64,000 nt of DNA from Marinagarivorans cellulosilyticus (GTDB lineage Bacteria; Pseudomonadota; Gammaproteobacteria; Pseudomonadales; Cellvibrionaceae), in assembly GCF_021655555.1 (NCBI RefSeq), contig NZ_AP023086.1, forward strand, positions 1,312,001-1,376,000. The letters run 5' to 3'. This document shows positions 18,401 to 27,200 of the stretch, one piece after another (positions within the stretch are counted from its first letter, which is position 1; each line of letters starts with the position of its first letter). The position numbers were made by a program, and so were the translations under genes. The notes under the pieces are model-generated. The model had not been told where the DNA came from, did no database searches, and saw only the letters and a list, made by a program, of their open reading frames with translations.

Positions 18401-21400
18401 GAAGCTACGAAAACCGAGAAGGCAAAGCCAATGTACTTATTTTCGGGGACGGTATTTTACCCAGCGATATTACCTATTGGCGCGATGCGAATAAATTGGT
18501 ACTGGCGATAAACGGCTTTGATCGTGTGACGATTGATGATTATTTTGACGAAGATAATACCCATAATTTATCCAATCCCGTTCAATTTATTCGCTTTAGC
18601 GATGAAGCTCGGACGGAATGGGACGTAGATTATTTTTACCCGCAATTATTTCTAGCGACCGATGCGGATCAAACAGTAGACGGCTCGTTAGTCGATGATG
18701 TTATGGCGGGCGGCTTAGGAGAAGACACCCTAGATGGCAAAGCGGGTAATGACGAGATAGACGGTGGTGCGGGCAACGATAAGCTCACCGGCGCGGCCGG
18801 CGCGGACGTTCTGAACGGTGGCGATGGTCAAGATAACTTAAGCGGCGGCGCTGATGACGATCAGTTATCCGGTGGTGCAGGCAATGATGTGCTGGCCGGT
18901 GGCGCCGGTAATGATCAATTAACCGGTGGCCCTGATAACGACAGCTTGCAAGGTAACCAAGGCGACGATATTTTCTACTTTAATCTGGGCGACGGCAGGG
19001 ACACGATTGAGGGAAGCTACGAAAACCGAGAAGGCAAAGCCAATGTACTTATTTTCGGGGACGGTATTTTACCCAGCGATATTACCTATTGGCGCGATGC
19101 GAATAAATTGGTACTGGCGATAAACGGCTTTGATCGTGTGACGATTGATGATTATTTTGACGAAGATAATACCCATAATTTATCCAATCCCGTTCAATTT
19201 ATTCGCTTTAGCGATGCTGAAAGTACTGCGTGGGATGTTGATCAGGTTGCTCAAATGATTGAAAGTCTTGGGGATATCACTCCCATAGACGGTCTATCTT
19301 TGAGCGGTACGCTGGAGAATGATGTTCTTGTGGGAGGCGAAGGCAGTGACAACCTGTCGGGCGGCAACGGCGACGACATTCTTACCGGTGGTTTAGGTAA
19401 CGATACGTTAGAAGGTGGCCGCGGCGACGATACGTTTATCTATCAGTTGGGTGATGGCAGTGACCGTATTAATGCGATCAGCGACGCGCGCGAAGGTAAA
19501 AACAATCGCCTGATGTTGGGTGAGGGTATATTGCCGAGCGAAACGACTTTCTGGCGCTCGGGGAATGAATTGGTGCTGCAGTTTGTTTCTGGCGAGCGTA
19601 TGACGATTCAGCTCTATTTCCTTTCTGACGATACGGCCAATGTTGCCAATCCCGTGCAAGGCATCCACTTTGCCGACGAGACGGTCTGGACCAGCGACTT
19701 TATCTGGTTGACCCTTTTAGCGGGAGCCGAGGGTAATAATACGATTGCAGGCTCGTTAAATGATGATGTGATTAACGGCGGGAATGGGGATGATAGTTTG
19801 CGCGGCGGCGCCGGCGACGATGTACTCAATGGTGATGCCGGTAATGATACGCTGAGTGGCGAAGCGGGTGCGGATACGCTCAATGGCGGTATGGGTAAAG
19901 ATACCTTGACTGGTGGCAGTGATAGCGATGTGCTGAATGGTGGTGAGGGCGCGGACAACCTGTCGGGCGGCAACGGGGACGATATTCTCACCGGTGGCTT
20001 AGGTAACGATACGCTAGAAGGCGGAAGTGGTGACGATACCTTTATCTATAGCCTCGGCGACGGCAGTGACCGTATTAATGCGATCAGCGACGCGCGCGAA
20101 GGTAAAAACAATCGCCTGATGTTGGGTGAGGGTATATTGCCGAGCGAAACGACTTTCTGGCGCTCGGGGAATGAATTGGTGCTGCAGTTTGTTTCTGGCG
20201 AGCGTATGACGATTCAGCTCTATTTCCTTTCTGACGATACGGCCAATGTTGCCAATCCCGTGCAAGGCATCCACTTTGCCGACGAGACGGTCTGGACCAG
20301 CGACTTTATCTGGTTGACCCTTTTAGCGGGAGCCGAGGGTAATAATACGATTGCAGGCTCGTTAAATGATGATGTGATTAACGGCGGGAATGGGGATGAT
20401 AGTTTGCGCGGCGGTGCCGGCGACGATGTGCTCAATGGTGATGCCGGTAATGATACGCTGAGTGGCGAAGCGGGTGCGGATACGCTCAATGGCGGTATGG
20501 GTAAAGATACCTTGACTGGTGGCAGTGATAGCGATGTGCTGAATGGTGGTGAGGGCGCGGACAACCTGTCGGGCGGCAACGGGGACGATATCCTCACCGG
20601 TGGCTTAGGTAACGATACGCTAGAAGGCGGAAGTGGTGACGATACCTTTATCTATAGCCTCGGCGACGGCAGTGACCGTATTAATGCGATCAGCGACGCG
20701 CGCGACGGTAAAAACAATCGCCTGATGTTGGGTGAGGGTATATTGCCGAGCGAAACGACTTTCTGGCGCTCGGGGAATGAATTGGTGCTGCAGTTTGTTT
20801 CTGGCGAGCGTATGACGATTCAGCTCTATTTCCTTTCTGACGATACGGCCAATGATTACAACCCCGTGCAAGGTATTCACTTTCCTGATGAGACCATCTG
20901 GACCAGCGACTTTATTTGGTCGATGCTTTTAGCGGGAACCGAGGGGAACAATACGATTGACGGCTCGTTAGATGATGATGTGATTAACGGCGCAAGCGGG
21001 GACGATACTCTGCGCGGCGGCGCAGGAGATGATGCGCTCCATGGTGATGCCGGGAATGATACGTTAAGTGGCGAGGACGGTGCGGATACGCTCAATGGGG
21101 GCATCGGCAAAGACACCTTAACGGGCGGTAATGACAATGATGTTCTGAACGGTGAGGAGGGCGCTGACAACCTATCAGGCGGTAACGGCGATGATATCCT
21201 TACCGGTGGTTTAGGTAACGATACGCTAGAAGGCGGAAGTGGTGACGATACCTTTATCTATAGCCTCGGCGACGGCAGTGACCGTATTAATGCAGTTAGC
21301 GATGTGCGCGGCGGTAAAAACAACCGTCTGATTTTGGGTGAGGGTATCTTGCCAAGTGAAACGACGTTTTGGCGCTCGGGGAATGAATTGGTGCTGCAGT

Positions 21401-22752
21401 TTGTTTCTGGCGAGCGTATGACGATTCAGTTCTATTTCCTTTCTGACGATACGGCCAATGATTACAACCCCGTGCAAGGTATTCACTTTCCTGATGAGAC
21501 CATCTGGACCAGCGACTTTATTTGGTCGGTGCTTTTAGCGGGAACCGAGGGGAACAATACGATTGACGGCTCGTTAGATGATGATGTGATTAACGGCGCA
21601 AGCGGGGACGATACTCTGCGCGGCGGCGCAGGAGATGATGCGCTCCATGGTGATGCCGGGAATGATACGTTAAGTGGCGAGGACGGTGCGGATACGCTCA
21701 ATGGGGGCATCGGCAAAGACACCTTAACGGGCGGTAATGACAATGATGTTCTGAACGGTGAGGAGGGCGCTGACAACCTATCAGGCGGTAACGGCGATGA
21801 TATCCTTACCGGTGGTTTAGGTAACGATACGCTAGAAGGCGGCGTTGGTGACGATACGTTTGTCTATCAGCTGGGTGATGGCAGTGATCGGATTAATGCG
21901 ACTAGCGATCGTCGAGAAGGCAAAAACAATCGTCTGATTTTGGGTGATGGGATTCTGCCCAGCGAAACGACGTTTTGGCGCTCGGGCAATGAGCTGGTGT
22001 TGCAGTTTATCTCCGGCGAGCGTATGACGATTCAGTACTACTTCCTTTCCGATGATACCGAGAATGATAACAACCCCGTTCAAGAAATTCTCTTTGCCGA
22101 TGAGACCGTCTGGACCAGTGACTTTATCTGGTCGACGTTATTTGCGGGCACGCCGAATAACGACATCATTGATGGTTCACTTGTTGATGATGTGATTGTG
22201 GGTGGTGCCGGTGAGGATACTTTGCGCGGGGCCGATGGCGCGGATTCTTTGGCTGGCGGAGACGATAACGACACTATTAATGGCGAGGCTGGCAGCGATA
22301 TTTTAAATGGCGATGCCGGTAACGATTCTATTAGCGGTGGCACTGAGAATGATGAACTGTATGGCGGTACTGGCAATGACGTCTTAAATGGTGATGCAGG
22401 GGATGATGTTCTAGTCGGTGGCCCGGGTAACGATATTTTGCAAGGCCATACCGGCGATGACACTTTTATGTTTTCGCTCGGTGACGGCGCCGATACCATA
22501 CAAGCCGTTAACGATAACCGCGCAGGCAAAGCCAATCGCTTGGTGTTAGAAGGTGATATCGAGCTTGCTGATCTACGTTTTACCCAATCGGGCCGCAATT
22601 TGATTATTCAAAATAGAACTAACGATGATCAAATCACTATTCAGTCCTACTTCGCCGATACCAACGGCTCTTTTGCTGTCAGCCCTGTACAGCTAATTGA
22701 GCTACCAGACGGCACTGGGTGGGATGTAGATCAAGTTTTGTTGCACTTGTAA
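15412..22752 (+). CDS. Giant RTX-repeat surface lipoprotein (2446 aa)
   Basis: Lipobox Leu-Thr-Ala-Cys, lipidated Cys40. Then a PKD/REJ-like beta domain (about 75-165), a Calx-beta-like domain (about 175-265) and a Ser-rich linker (about 267-417). A further beta region (to about 730) leads to a long array of Ca2+-binding RTX nonapeptides (Gly-Gly-x-Gly-x-Asp-x-Leu). These alternate with about 100-aa HCBP_related-type segments containing Trp-Arg-Ser-Gly-Asn-Glu-Leu-Val-Leu-Gln. Units of 202 aa (606 bp) repeat nearly identically from 19351. No catalytic domain is visible. RTX proteins normally use type I secretion with a C-terminal signal; a Sec lipoprotein signal is unusual. A structural or adhesive surface protein that folds on extracellular calcium is the likeliest role. 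Confidence 0.85.
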   Translation: MSHKMGTSIFKRLLFKGLFLKGQPKILLPLLLGTVALTACNEHQPAEKIGGSASAVGGAASNGAAASVGINTTQWLVVKEKEYGDSGVVVALSASVTDGAIAPSVMWEQISGPSAIVVNPDQLNTSVVLPFVQSVSELTFRITAVANNQTLTSIQTVTALPLPLRATVANPILSATDTAVAIDLLQAVPANTVFEVSNRGGSAIEGTDFSELPASITVAGGQRVELPMAVLPSMRQVDVFTKIMLRPQDGSEPIVLTVVIPASVALEVAAAASSELAFSSEAASSDGGFNQPSSIGVESSAAAISSVTTESSLDSASSAPEVTVSSEASSSAPAVNTSSSVVIGSSAVSSASIMASSSSSVIASSSVEASSSAATSVPESSSSITATSSSVRSESSSLAVSSSSSEAESSSSSSEMLNPLNMTASFAGFDIETESVNIQLSFSEMALVDDITVFINEVAQEANFASLLMGNVATIGFSVAQLLAEDNVVQVIAANNQGQMISASLAILRGSERDDNLTASDNLDIFLPDVGHDLLVGNAQSNVFVLNGQNETLAIQALAQADNRLIITNGATADDVRFLLDGNDLILSVGESYRQVRLVDWFLADENLIFSAIEFNDGISLDLTDLSNVEMAVAPSVQFTFDSPSFEEINTQGTSLHVAAREGGGYLVSVTETRVETETTDDVLSQFDGDSYSALITPEDFIDGRTRLQFEVEDSLGYQTQRNAAVFIGSVEGEAIAGSSSDDLIIAGPGDDSLNGSGGNDVLRGGLGRDTLQGGAGDDTFIYALDDGSDVVNAISESRADKNNQLIFLDGISPEDIRFSRSNSNLILRHVNDVDSVTINNYFYNDDTENMWNPVQQIIFSNGVVWDTVYFWDTFLAGTEFDDSIRGSFDADMISGGLGNDSINGAAGDDELFGGNGNDSLNGDAGADTLNGGVGQDSLNGGVGDDSLFGGDGNDTLTGGTGNDELTGGAGNDTLQGGAGDDTFYFNLGDGRDTIEGSYENREGKANVLIFGDGILPSDITYWRDANKLVLAINGFDRVTIDDYFDEDNTHNLSNPVQFIRFSDEARTEWDVDYFYPQLFLATDADQTVDGSLVDDVMAGGLGEDTLDGKAGNDEIDGGAGNDKLTGAAGADVLNGGDGQDNLSGGADDDQLSGGAGNDVLAGGAGNDQLTGGPDNDSLQGNQGDDIFYFNLGDGRDTIEGSYENREGKANVLIFGDGILPSDITYWRDANKLVLAINGFDRVTIDDYFDEDNTHNLSNPVQFIRFSDAESTAWDVDQVAQMIESLGDITPIDGLSLSGTLENDVLVGGEGSDNLSGGNGDDILTGGLGNDTLEGGRGDDTFIYQLGDGSDRINAISDAREGKNNRLMLGEGILPSETTFWRSGNELVLQFVSGERMTIQLYFLSDDTANVANPVQGIHFADETVWTSDFIWLTLLAGAEGNNTIAGSLNDDVINGGNGDDSLRGGAGDDVLNGDAGNDTLSGEAGADTLNGGMGKDTLTGGSDSDVLNGGEGADNLSGGNGDDILTGGLGNDTLEGGSGDDTFIYSLGDGSDRINAISDAREGKNNRLMLGEGILPSETTFWRSGNELVLQFVSGERMTIQLYFLSDDTANVANPVQGIHFADETVWTSDFIWLTLLAGAEGNNTIAGSLNDDVINGGNGDDSLRGGAGDDVLNGDAGNDTLSGEAGADTLNGGMGKDTLTGGSDSDVLNGGEGADNLSGGNGDDILTGGLGNDTLEGGSGDDTFIYSLGDGSDRINAISDARDGKNNRLMLGEGILPSETTFWRSGNELVLQFVSGERMTIQLYFLSDDTANDYNPVQGIHFPDETIWTSDFIWSMLLAGTEGNNTIDGSLDDDVINGASGDDTLRGGAGDDALHGDAGNDTLSGEDGADTLNGGIGKDTLTGGNDNDVLNGEEGADNLSGGNGDDILTGGLGNDTLEGGSGDDTFIYSLGDGSDRINAVSDVRGGKNNRLILGEGILPSETTFWRSGNELVLQFVSGERMTIQFYFLSDDTANDYNPVQGIHFPDETIWTSDFIWSVLLAGTEGNNTIDGSLDDDVINGASGDDTLRGGAGDDALHGDAGNDTLSGEDGADTLNGGIGKDTLTGGNDNDVLNGEEGADNLSGGNGDDILTGGLGNDTLEGGVGDDTFVYQLGDGSDRINATSDRREGKNNRLILGDGILPSETTFWRSGNELVLQFISGERMTIQYYFLSDDTENDNNPVQEILFADETVWTSDFIWSTLFAGTPNNDIIDGSLVDDVIVGGAGEDTLRGADGADSLAGGDDNDTINGEAGSDILNGDAGNDSISGGTENDELYGGTGNDVLNGDAGDDVLVGGPGNDILQGHTGDDTFMFSLGDGADTIQAVNDNRAGKANRLVLEGDIELADLRFTQSGRNLIIQNRTNDDQITIQSYFADTNGSFAVSPVQLIELPDGTGWDVDQVLLHL
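19351..22150 (+). repeat. 606-bp tandem repeats inside the first giant RTX gene
   Basis: Marker positions at 19351, 19957, 20563, 21169 and 21775 are exactly 606 bp apart. The first two units are almost identical in DNA and the later ones drift slightly. Each encodes RTX nonapeptides plus one HCBP_related-like segment (202 aa). A related pair of segments 612 bp apart (about 18370 and 18982) lies upstream. This points to recent unit amplification. Confidence 0.9.
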
Positions 22753-22802
22753 TCAAATTTACAACATAGGGTTTAGAGCTGCTTGCTTATAAACCGCCAG
22801 TT

Positions 22803-22826
22803 AACGGGCCTTAGGGCCCGTTTTTT
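22803..22826 (+). terminator. Terminator after giant RTX gene 1
   Basis: AACGGGCC (22803-22810), loop TTAG, GGCCCGTT (22815-22822), then further Ts. It separates unit 1 from the promoter of unit 2, so the two units are independent transcripts. Confidence 0.85.
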
Positions 22827-22850
22827 GTGGAGTGGCAGAAATTTCGACAA

Positions 22851-22879
22851 TTGTCTGGCACGCCACTTTTGGCTAGACT
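22851..22879 (+). promoter_or_regulatory. Predicted promoter of barrel/RTX unit 2
   Basis: Candidate -35 TTGTCT (22851-22856) and -10 TAGACT (22874-22879), again 17 bp apart, with the ACAATTGT palindrome overlapping the -35. The surrounding sequence is diverged from unit 1, yet the boxes and spacing are kept. Confidence 0.5.
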
Positions 22880-22923
22880 GCGCGCACTTTTTGACCAATT
22901 TGTATCTATTAAACGGATTTCCT

Positions 22924-24276
22924 ATGCCCTTCGCCCAACGCGCGCTATTTGCCCTTGTTTCTTCTACTGTTTTAGCCTCTCCAGCCTTTGCGGCCATTAA
23001 TGCCGCAGATGATTATCGCCAAGTGCCGCAAGACACCGCCGTGGTAATAGATGTGCTTTTTAACGATTCCACCGACCAAGATGGTTTGACCATTGTTGGG
23101 AATACGGCGGCCACCCATGGTGCGGTAACGCAGGCAGAGGGCGGTGGTTTACGCTACCAGCCAAACGATGGTTTTTATGGTGCTGATAGTTTTACCTACA
23201 CCATCGAAAATAGTACCGGCGAGCGCGATACGGCGCAGGTAATTATCACAGTGGTTGCCGAGGAAGGTGTTGTCGAGGCTGCCAGTATTGCGCAAGCGGC
23301 GCCCAAGGCTGCAAACAATGTCATGCGCAGCCACCGCGATGCGGTTTCGTTATTTTTAGATGGCGGCAGTTATGCGTCACTTAATGAAAAAGAAGTCGCG
23401 CGATTAAACGGCACATTGGGTGGTGCGGCAGGGGACGGCGATTTTGCTTTCGGCGGGATCTTCGCTAGCGTAAATATGCGCAGCGGCGAGCAGGATGCTG
23501 GCGATATGAATAACGGCGAATTGCAAAGCGGTTACAAAGATAACTTAAATGGCGCCACCATCGGCGCCGATGTTTTATGGCGGGAAAACTGGGTGGCCGG
23601 TGCCGCCCTAGGTTTTTCGAACAGCTCGGTTGAATTTGCGGGTACCGACAGCGACGGCAAAGGCAATGGCGACTTTGATATGTCCGATGTGAGTATTTTG
23701 GGCTTTGCCAGCTACCGCGACGATGCCTTTAATGTACAAGCGCAGTTGGGCTACTCTAGTTTAGATTACAGCTTTGAGTACGCCGATAGCGCGGGTAATA
23801 ACCGCTTTGCCTTTGTTAAAGGGCAATACACCTTCCGTAAAGGCGGTTGGCAATTTATTCCTGGTTTATCGCTTAATTACCAAAGCCAGTTTGTTGAGGC
23901 TTATATAGAAGAAAAGTCCAGCGCTAACCCCACACCTAGCAGCTTCAGTAGCCAAAAAACACGCTCATTACAAAGCGGTTTAAGCCTACATATCGACCGA
24001 GCCATTAATTTTAATTGGGGCGTATTTTTACCGCGTTTTGCCATTACTGCAGAGCAAGTCATTAATTCTGGCCAACGCGGGATTAACGGTTATTCCGGCG
24101 GGCAAGCGTTTGAATTAACCGCGAGTGAAATCGATAAAAACCACATGCTAGTGGATGCCGGTGCATCGTTAGTATTGCCGCGTGGTTGGGCGGTATTTTT
24201 TAACGTACAAAGTTTATTGCAGCAAGAAAACTACAGCAGCAATACCGTGCAATTAGGTTTTAGGAAGGAGCTTTAA
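22924..24276 (+). CDS. Ig-like plus autotransporter-type beta-barrel protein, copy 2
   Basis: 450 aa from the ATG at 22924; the frame is open to 22783 but the extra 47 residues overlap the promoter and terminator. Near-identical to the barrel at 14058-15410: the only differences I find are Tyr/Ser in the signal peptide, Pro/Gln and Ala/Thr in the Ig-like domain, and Ser/Thr near the C-terminus. It has the same coupling to a downstream giant lipoprotein (1-nt gap, AAGGAG inside the last codons). The strict conservation of the barrel beside two very different partners suggests that it serves a shared step such as surface presentation. Confidence 0.8.
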   Translation: MPFAQRALFALVSSTVLASPAFAAINAADDYRQVPQDTAVVIDVLFNDSTDQDGLTIVGNTAATHGAVTQAEGGGLRYQPNDGFYGADSFTYTIENSTGERDTAQVIITVVAEEGVVEAASIAQAAPKAANNVMRSHRDAVSLFLDGGSYASLNEKEVARLNGTLGGAAGDGDFAFGGIFASVNMRSGEQDAGDMNNGELQSGYKDNLNGATIGADVLWRENWVAGAALGFSNSSVEFAGTDSDGKGNGDFDMSDVSILGFASYRDDAFNVQAQLGYSSLDYSFEYADSAGNNRFAFVKGQYTFRKGGWQFIPGLSLNYQSQFVEAYIEEKSSANPTPSSFSSQKTRSLQSGLSLHIDRAINFNWGVFLPRFAITAEQVINSGQRGINGYSGGQAFELTASEIDKNHMLVDAGASLVLPRGWAVFFNVQSLLQQENYSSNTVQLGFRKEL

Positions 24277-24277
24277 T

Positions 24278-27200
24278 ATGAGACATAAAATGGGTACTTC
24301 ACTCTTTGATGGACAGTCAAAAAAGCTATTGGCCTTACTATTAGCACCGTTGTTATTAAGTGCTTGTAACGATAATCAGGAAGCGCAAAAAATAGATTCC
24401 GATAACGAACCTACGCTAACGGTCAACTCATCGCAAAGTAGCTCAAGCACAGGCAATCAAACACCAGAACTGTGGTTAACCGTTAAAGAACAAGAGTACG
24501 GCGATAGCGGTGTGGTTCTTAATTTACAAGCCGGTTTAACGGATAATAGCCGGCCGGTAGTTTCCAGTTGGCGACAGGTTTCTGGCCCAGAAGTGGTTGT
24601 AATTAACCCCGACCAATTGCGTGCGGCGGTTATTTTGCCTTGGGTAGAACAGCCCACGGCCATGGCCTTCGAAATTACCGCAACCAGTAATGGCGAAACC
24701 ATAGTCGCGCGGCAAACGTTGGTAGCCTTGCCATTAACTTCGCGTGCCGATGTTATTAACCCAGTAGTTACGGCCGAAAATAATATTGTTAGCGTTAACC
24801 TATCGACGCCTATAGCTGCGAATTCTGTATTGGCGGTATCGGTCGGTGAGGGGACCGCTGTAGAAGGCGTTGATTTTGCAGCGGTGCCAACGACGGTAAC
24901 GACTACCGACGGCACCTTGGTCGAATTACCCATTCAAATATTACCCTCTGCGCGAAGGGAAGATGTTTATACCAAAATAATTATGCGCTTGCCCAACGGC
25001 GGCGACCCAATTGTTGTGACGGTTGTTATTCCCGCTACCGTAGCGGAAGAAGTCTCCGCAGCGGCCTCGAGTGCATTGGCGCTAAGCAGTGAAGCGGCGG
25101 TAAGTTCTAGTAATATCACGCCATCTTCGGTAGTGGCTAGTTCGAGTGAGGGTGGTTTTAATGTACCTTCGTCTGTTAGCCCACCGAGTAGTGCAGCGGC
25201 TAGTAGCAGTGCAAATACGGTAAGTAGTGCTGAAGAAAGTTCGGTAGCGGCATCGAGCGAAACCGGTGTGAGTAGTAGTGAAGCGATTTCTTCTTCAAGT
25301 GAAGGTATTGAGCCGCCGAGTGATGATATTGATTTTTCTTTGTTTACTGATGCGGCGCTTAGGGCGTGCGTCGAGGCGACAGGTGAGACTAAGATTTCTG
25401 AATTGACGTCTCTTGTCTGCTCATCTATCGGGGTTTCTGACGCTTCGGGTATCGAACAGCTTACGGCTTTAACGGTATTGGTTCTTGATCGCAATCAACT
25501 AACTGCTCTAGATGTTTCGGCGAATACGGCTTTGACGTTATTGGACGTTAGATTTAGCCAGCTAAGTACTCTCGATGTCTCGGCGAATACGGCTTTGACG
25601 TTGTTGTACCTTGATAGCAACACGCTAACCTACATAGATATCTCCGCGAATGCGGATTTGACGGTGTTGCACCTTGGTGGCAATCAACTAACCACCCTTG
25701 ATGTTTCGGGGAATACCGCTTTGAGGGAGTTGTATATAAATGACAATCTAATCCCTTGCTCCGAAATAGAAGACCTTATCACTCGTTTTTCGTCGGTAGT
25801 CCCAACGGACTGCATTAAAGCAAACAACCCTGATGCTTTTAGCTTTACCCCTAAAACAGAAGCTGAGCTGAATAGCACTGTCACCTCCAACGCAATCACA
25901 GTGACGGGCATTACAGAAAGCGTGGCTATTGCCGTTATAGGCGGTGAATACAGCCTAGATGGCGGCGAAACTTTCACCACTGAACCCGGCATGGTTGCGC
26001 CGAATGCTGAAGTGATTGTGCGTGTAATGTCTGCGGCGGTTGTAAACGAAACAACACAAGCGACGTTGGATCTTGGTGGTGTAGTTGGAACGTTTAGTGT
26101 GACGACTCGTAGTGTTAGTGATGATATTGATTTTTCTTTGTTTATTGATCCTGCGCTTAGGGCGTGCGTTGAGGCGACGGGGGTGACTAATATTTCCGAG
26201 TTGCTCGACCTGAATTGTGAGCGTTTAGATATTAACGATGCGACAGGCATTGAGCAATTAACTGCGTTAACCACGCTGAGTTTGGCCAATAATAATTTAC
26301 GTTCTATTGATGTTTCTGAAAATATACGTTTGACGGAATTGTGGCTTAGCAATAATGCAATTTTTTCAATAGATGTTTCAGCGAATGTAGTCTTGAAAAA
26401 GCTGTTGATTCAATATAATGAGTTAAGTGAGTTAGATGTCTCTAATAACGTAGAGCTTGTAGATTTAATGGTCGATGTAAATAATATAAGTTCAATTGAC
26501 CTGACTGGCAATAACTCCTTGGTTTATCTATTTGCTTCTTATAATCGCTTAAGTGCTATTGATTTATCCGCAAACACGCGCTTAGCTGTTTTGGATCTAA
26601 TTGATAACTCTTTGTCTGCAATTGATGTTTCAGCGAACACGGCTTTGACGAGATTAAAACTCAATCGAAATAATTTAACAGAGCTTGATTTGTCTGCAAA
26701 CATGTTGTTAAGTGATTTGGATGTTGAACACAATGATCAATTAAGTAAAGTCAACCTTCCTGTAAGTAAAACTCTAACAACAATAAGACTTAATAATAAC
26801 TCTCTTACCGAAATCGATCTATCTGGTATTCCTGACGTGTCCGTTTTAGGGCTTTCTGGCAATGAGCTTTCTGCGGTTGAGGTGTCGAACAATACAAAGT
26901 TGACAAGCTTAGGGCTTGCTTATAATCAGCTAACCACCATTGATGTATCAGCCAATACCGTACTAAGAAGCTTGGCCATACAGGATAATTTAATCCCTTG
27001 TTCTGGCATACAAGATCTTATCGCCAGATTTAACTTGGTTGAGGGAAGTGACTGCTTGCACTCACTAGTCCCTGACAACTTCACATTTAATGCCCAGTTA
27101 GATGCTGAACTAAATACTCCCATTGTATCTAGCGCTATAACGGTAACCGGTATTACTGCCAATGTGCCTATTTCAATACTAGGCGGTGAATACAGCTTAG

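Larger units (their letters stand above)
22833..24300 (+). repeat. Long direct repeat, copy 2 (promoter plus barrel gene)
   Basis: Second arm of the repeat described at 13967-15434. Scattered silent changes and four amino-acid changes separate the arms in the barrel; the promoter segment is more diverged but keeps its spacing. Confidence 0.9.

Noticed and set aside
19408..22598. Series of similar minus-strand ORFs of about 86, 97 and 125 aa
   Set aside because: They are shadows of the RTX repeats on the plus strand, repeating with the same 606-bp period, and have no ribosome-binding sites.
15412..22752. Type I secretion substrate with C-terminal signal
   Set aside because: The N-terminus has a clear signal peptide and lipobox, and no ABC exporter or membrane-fusion genes are adjacent.
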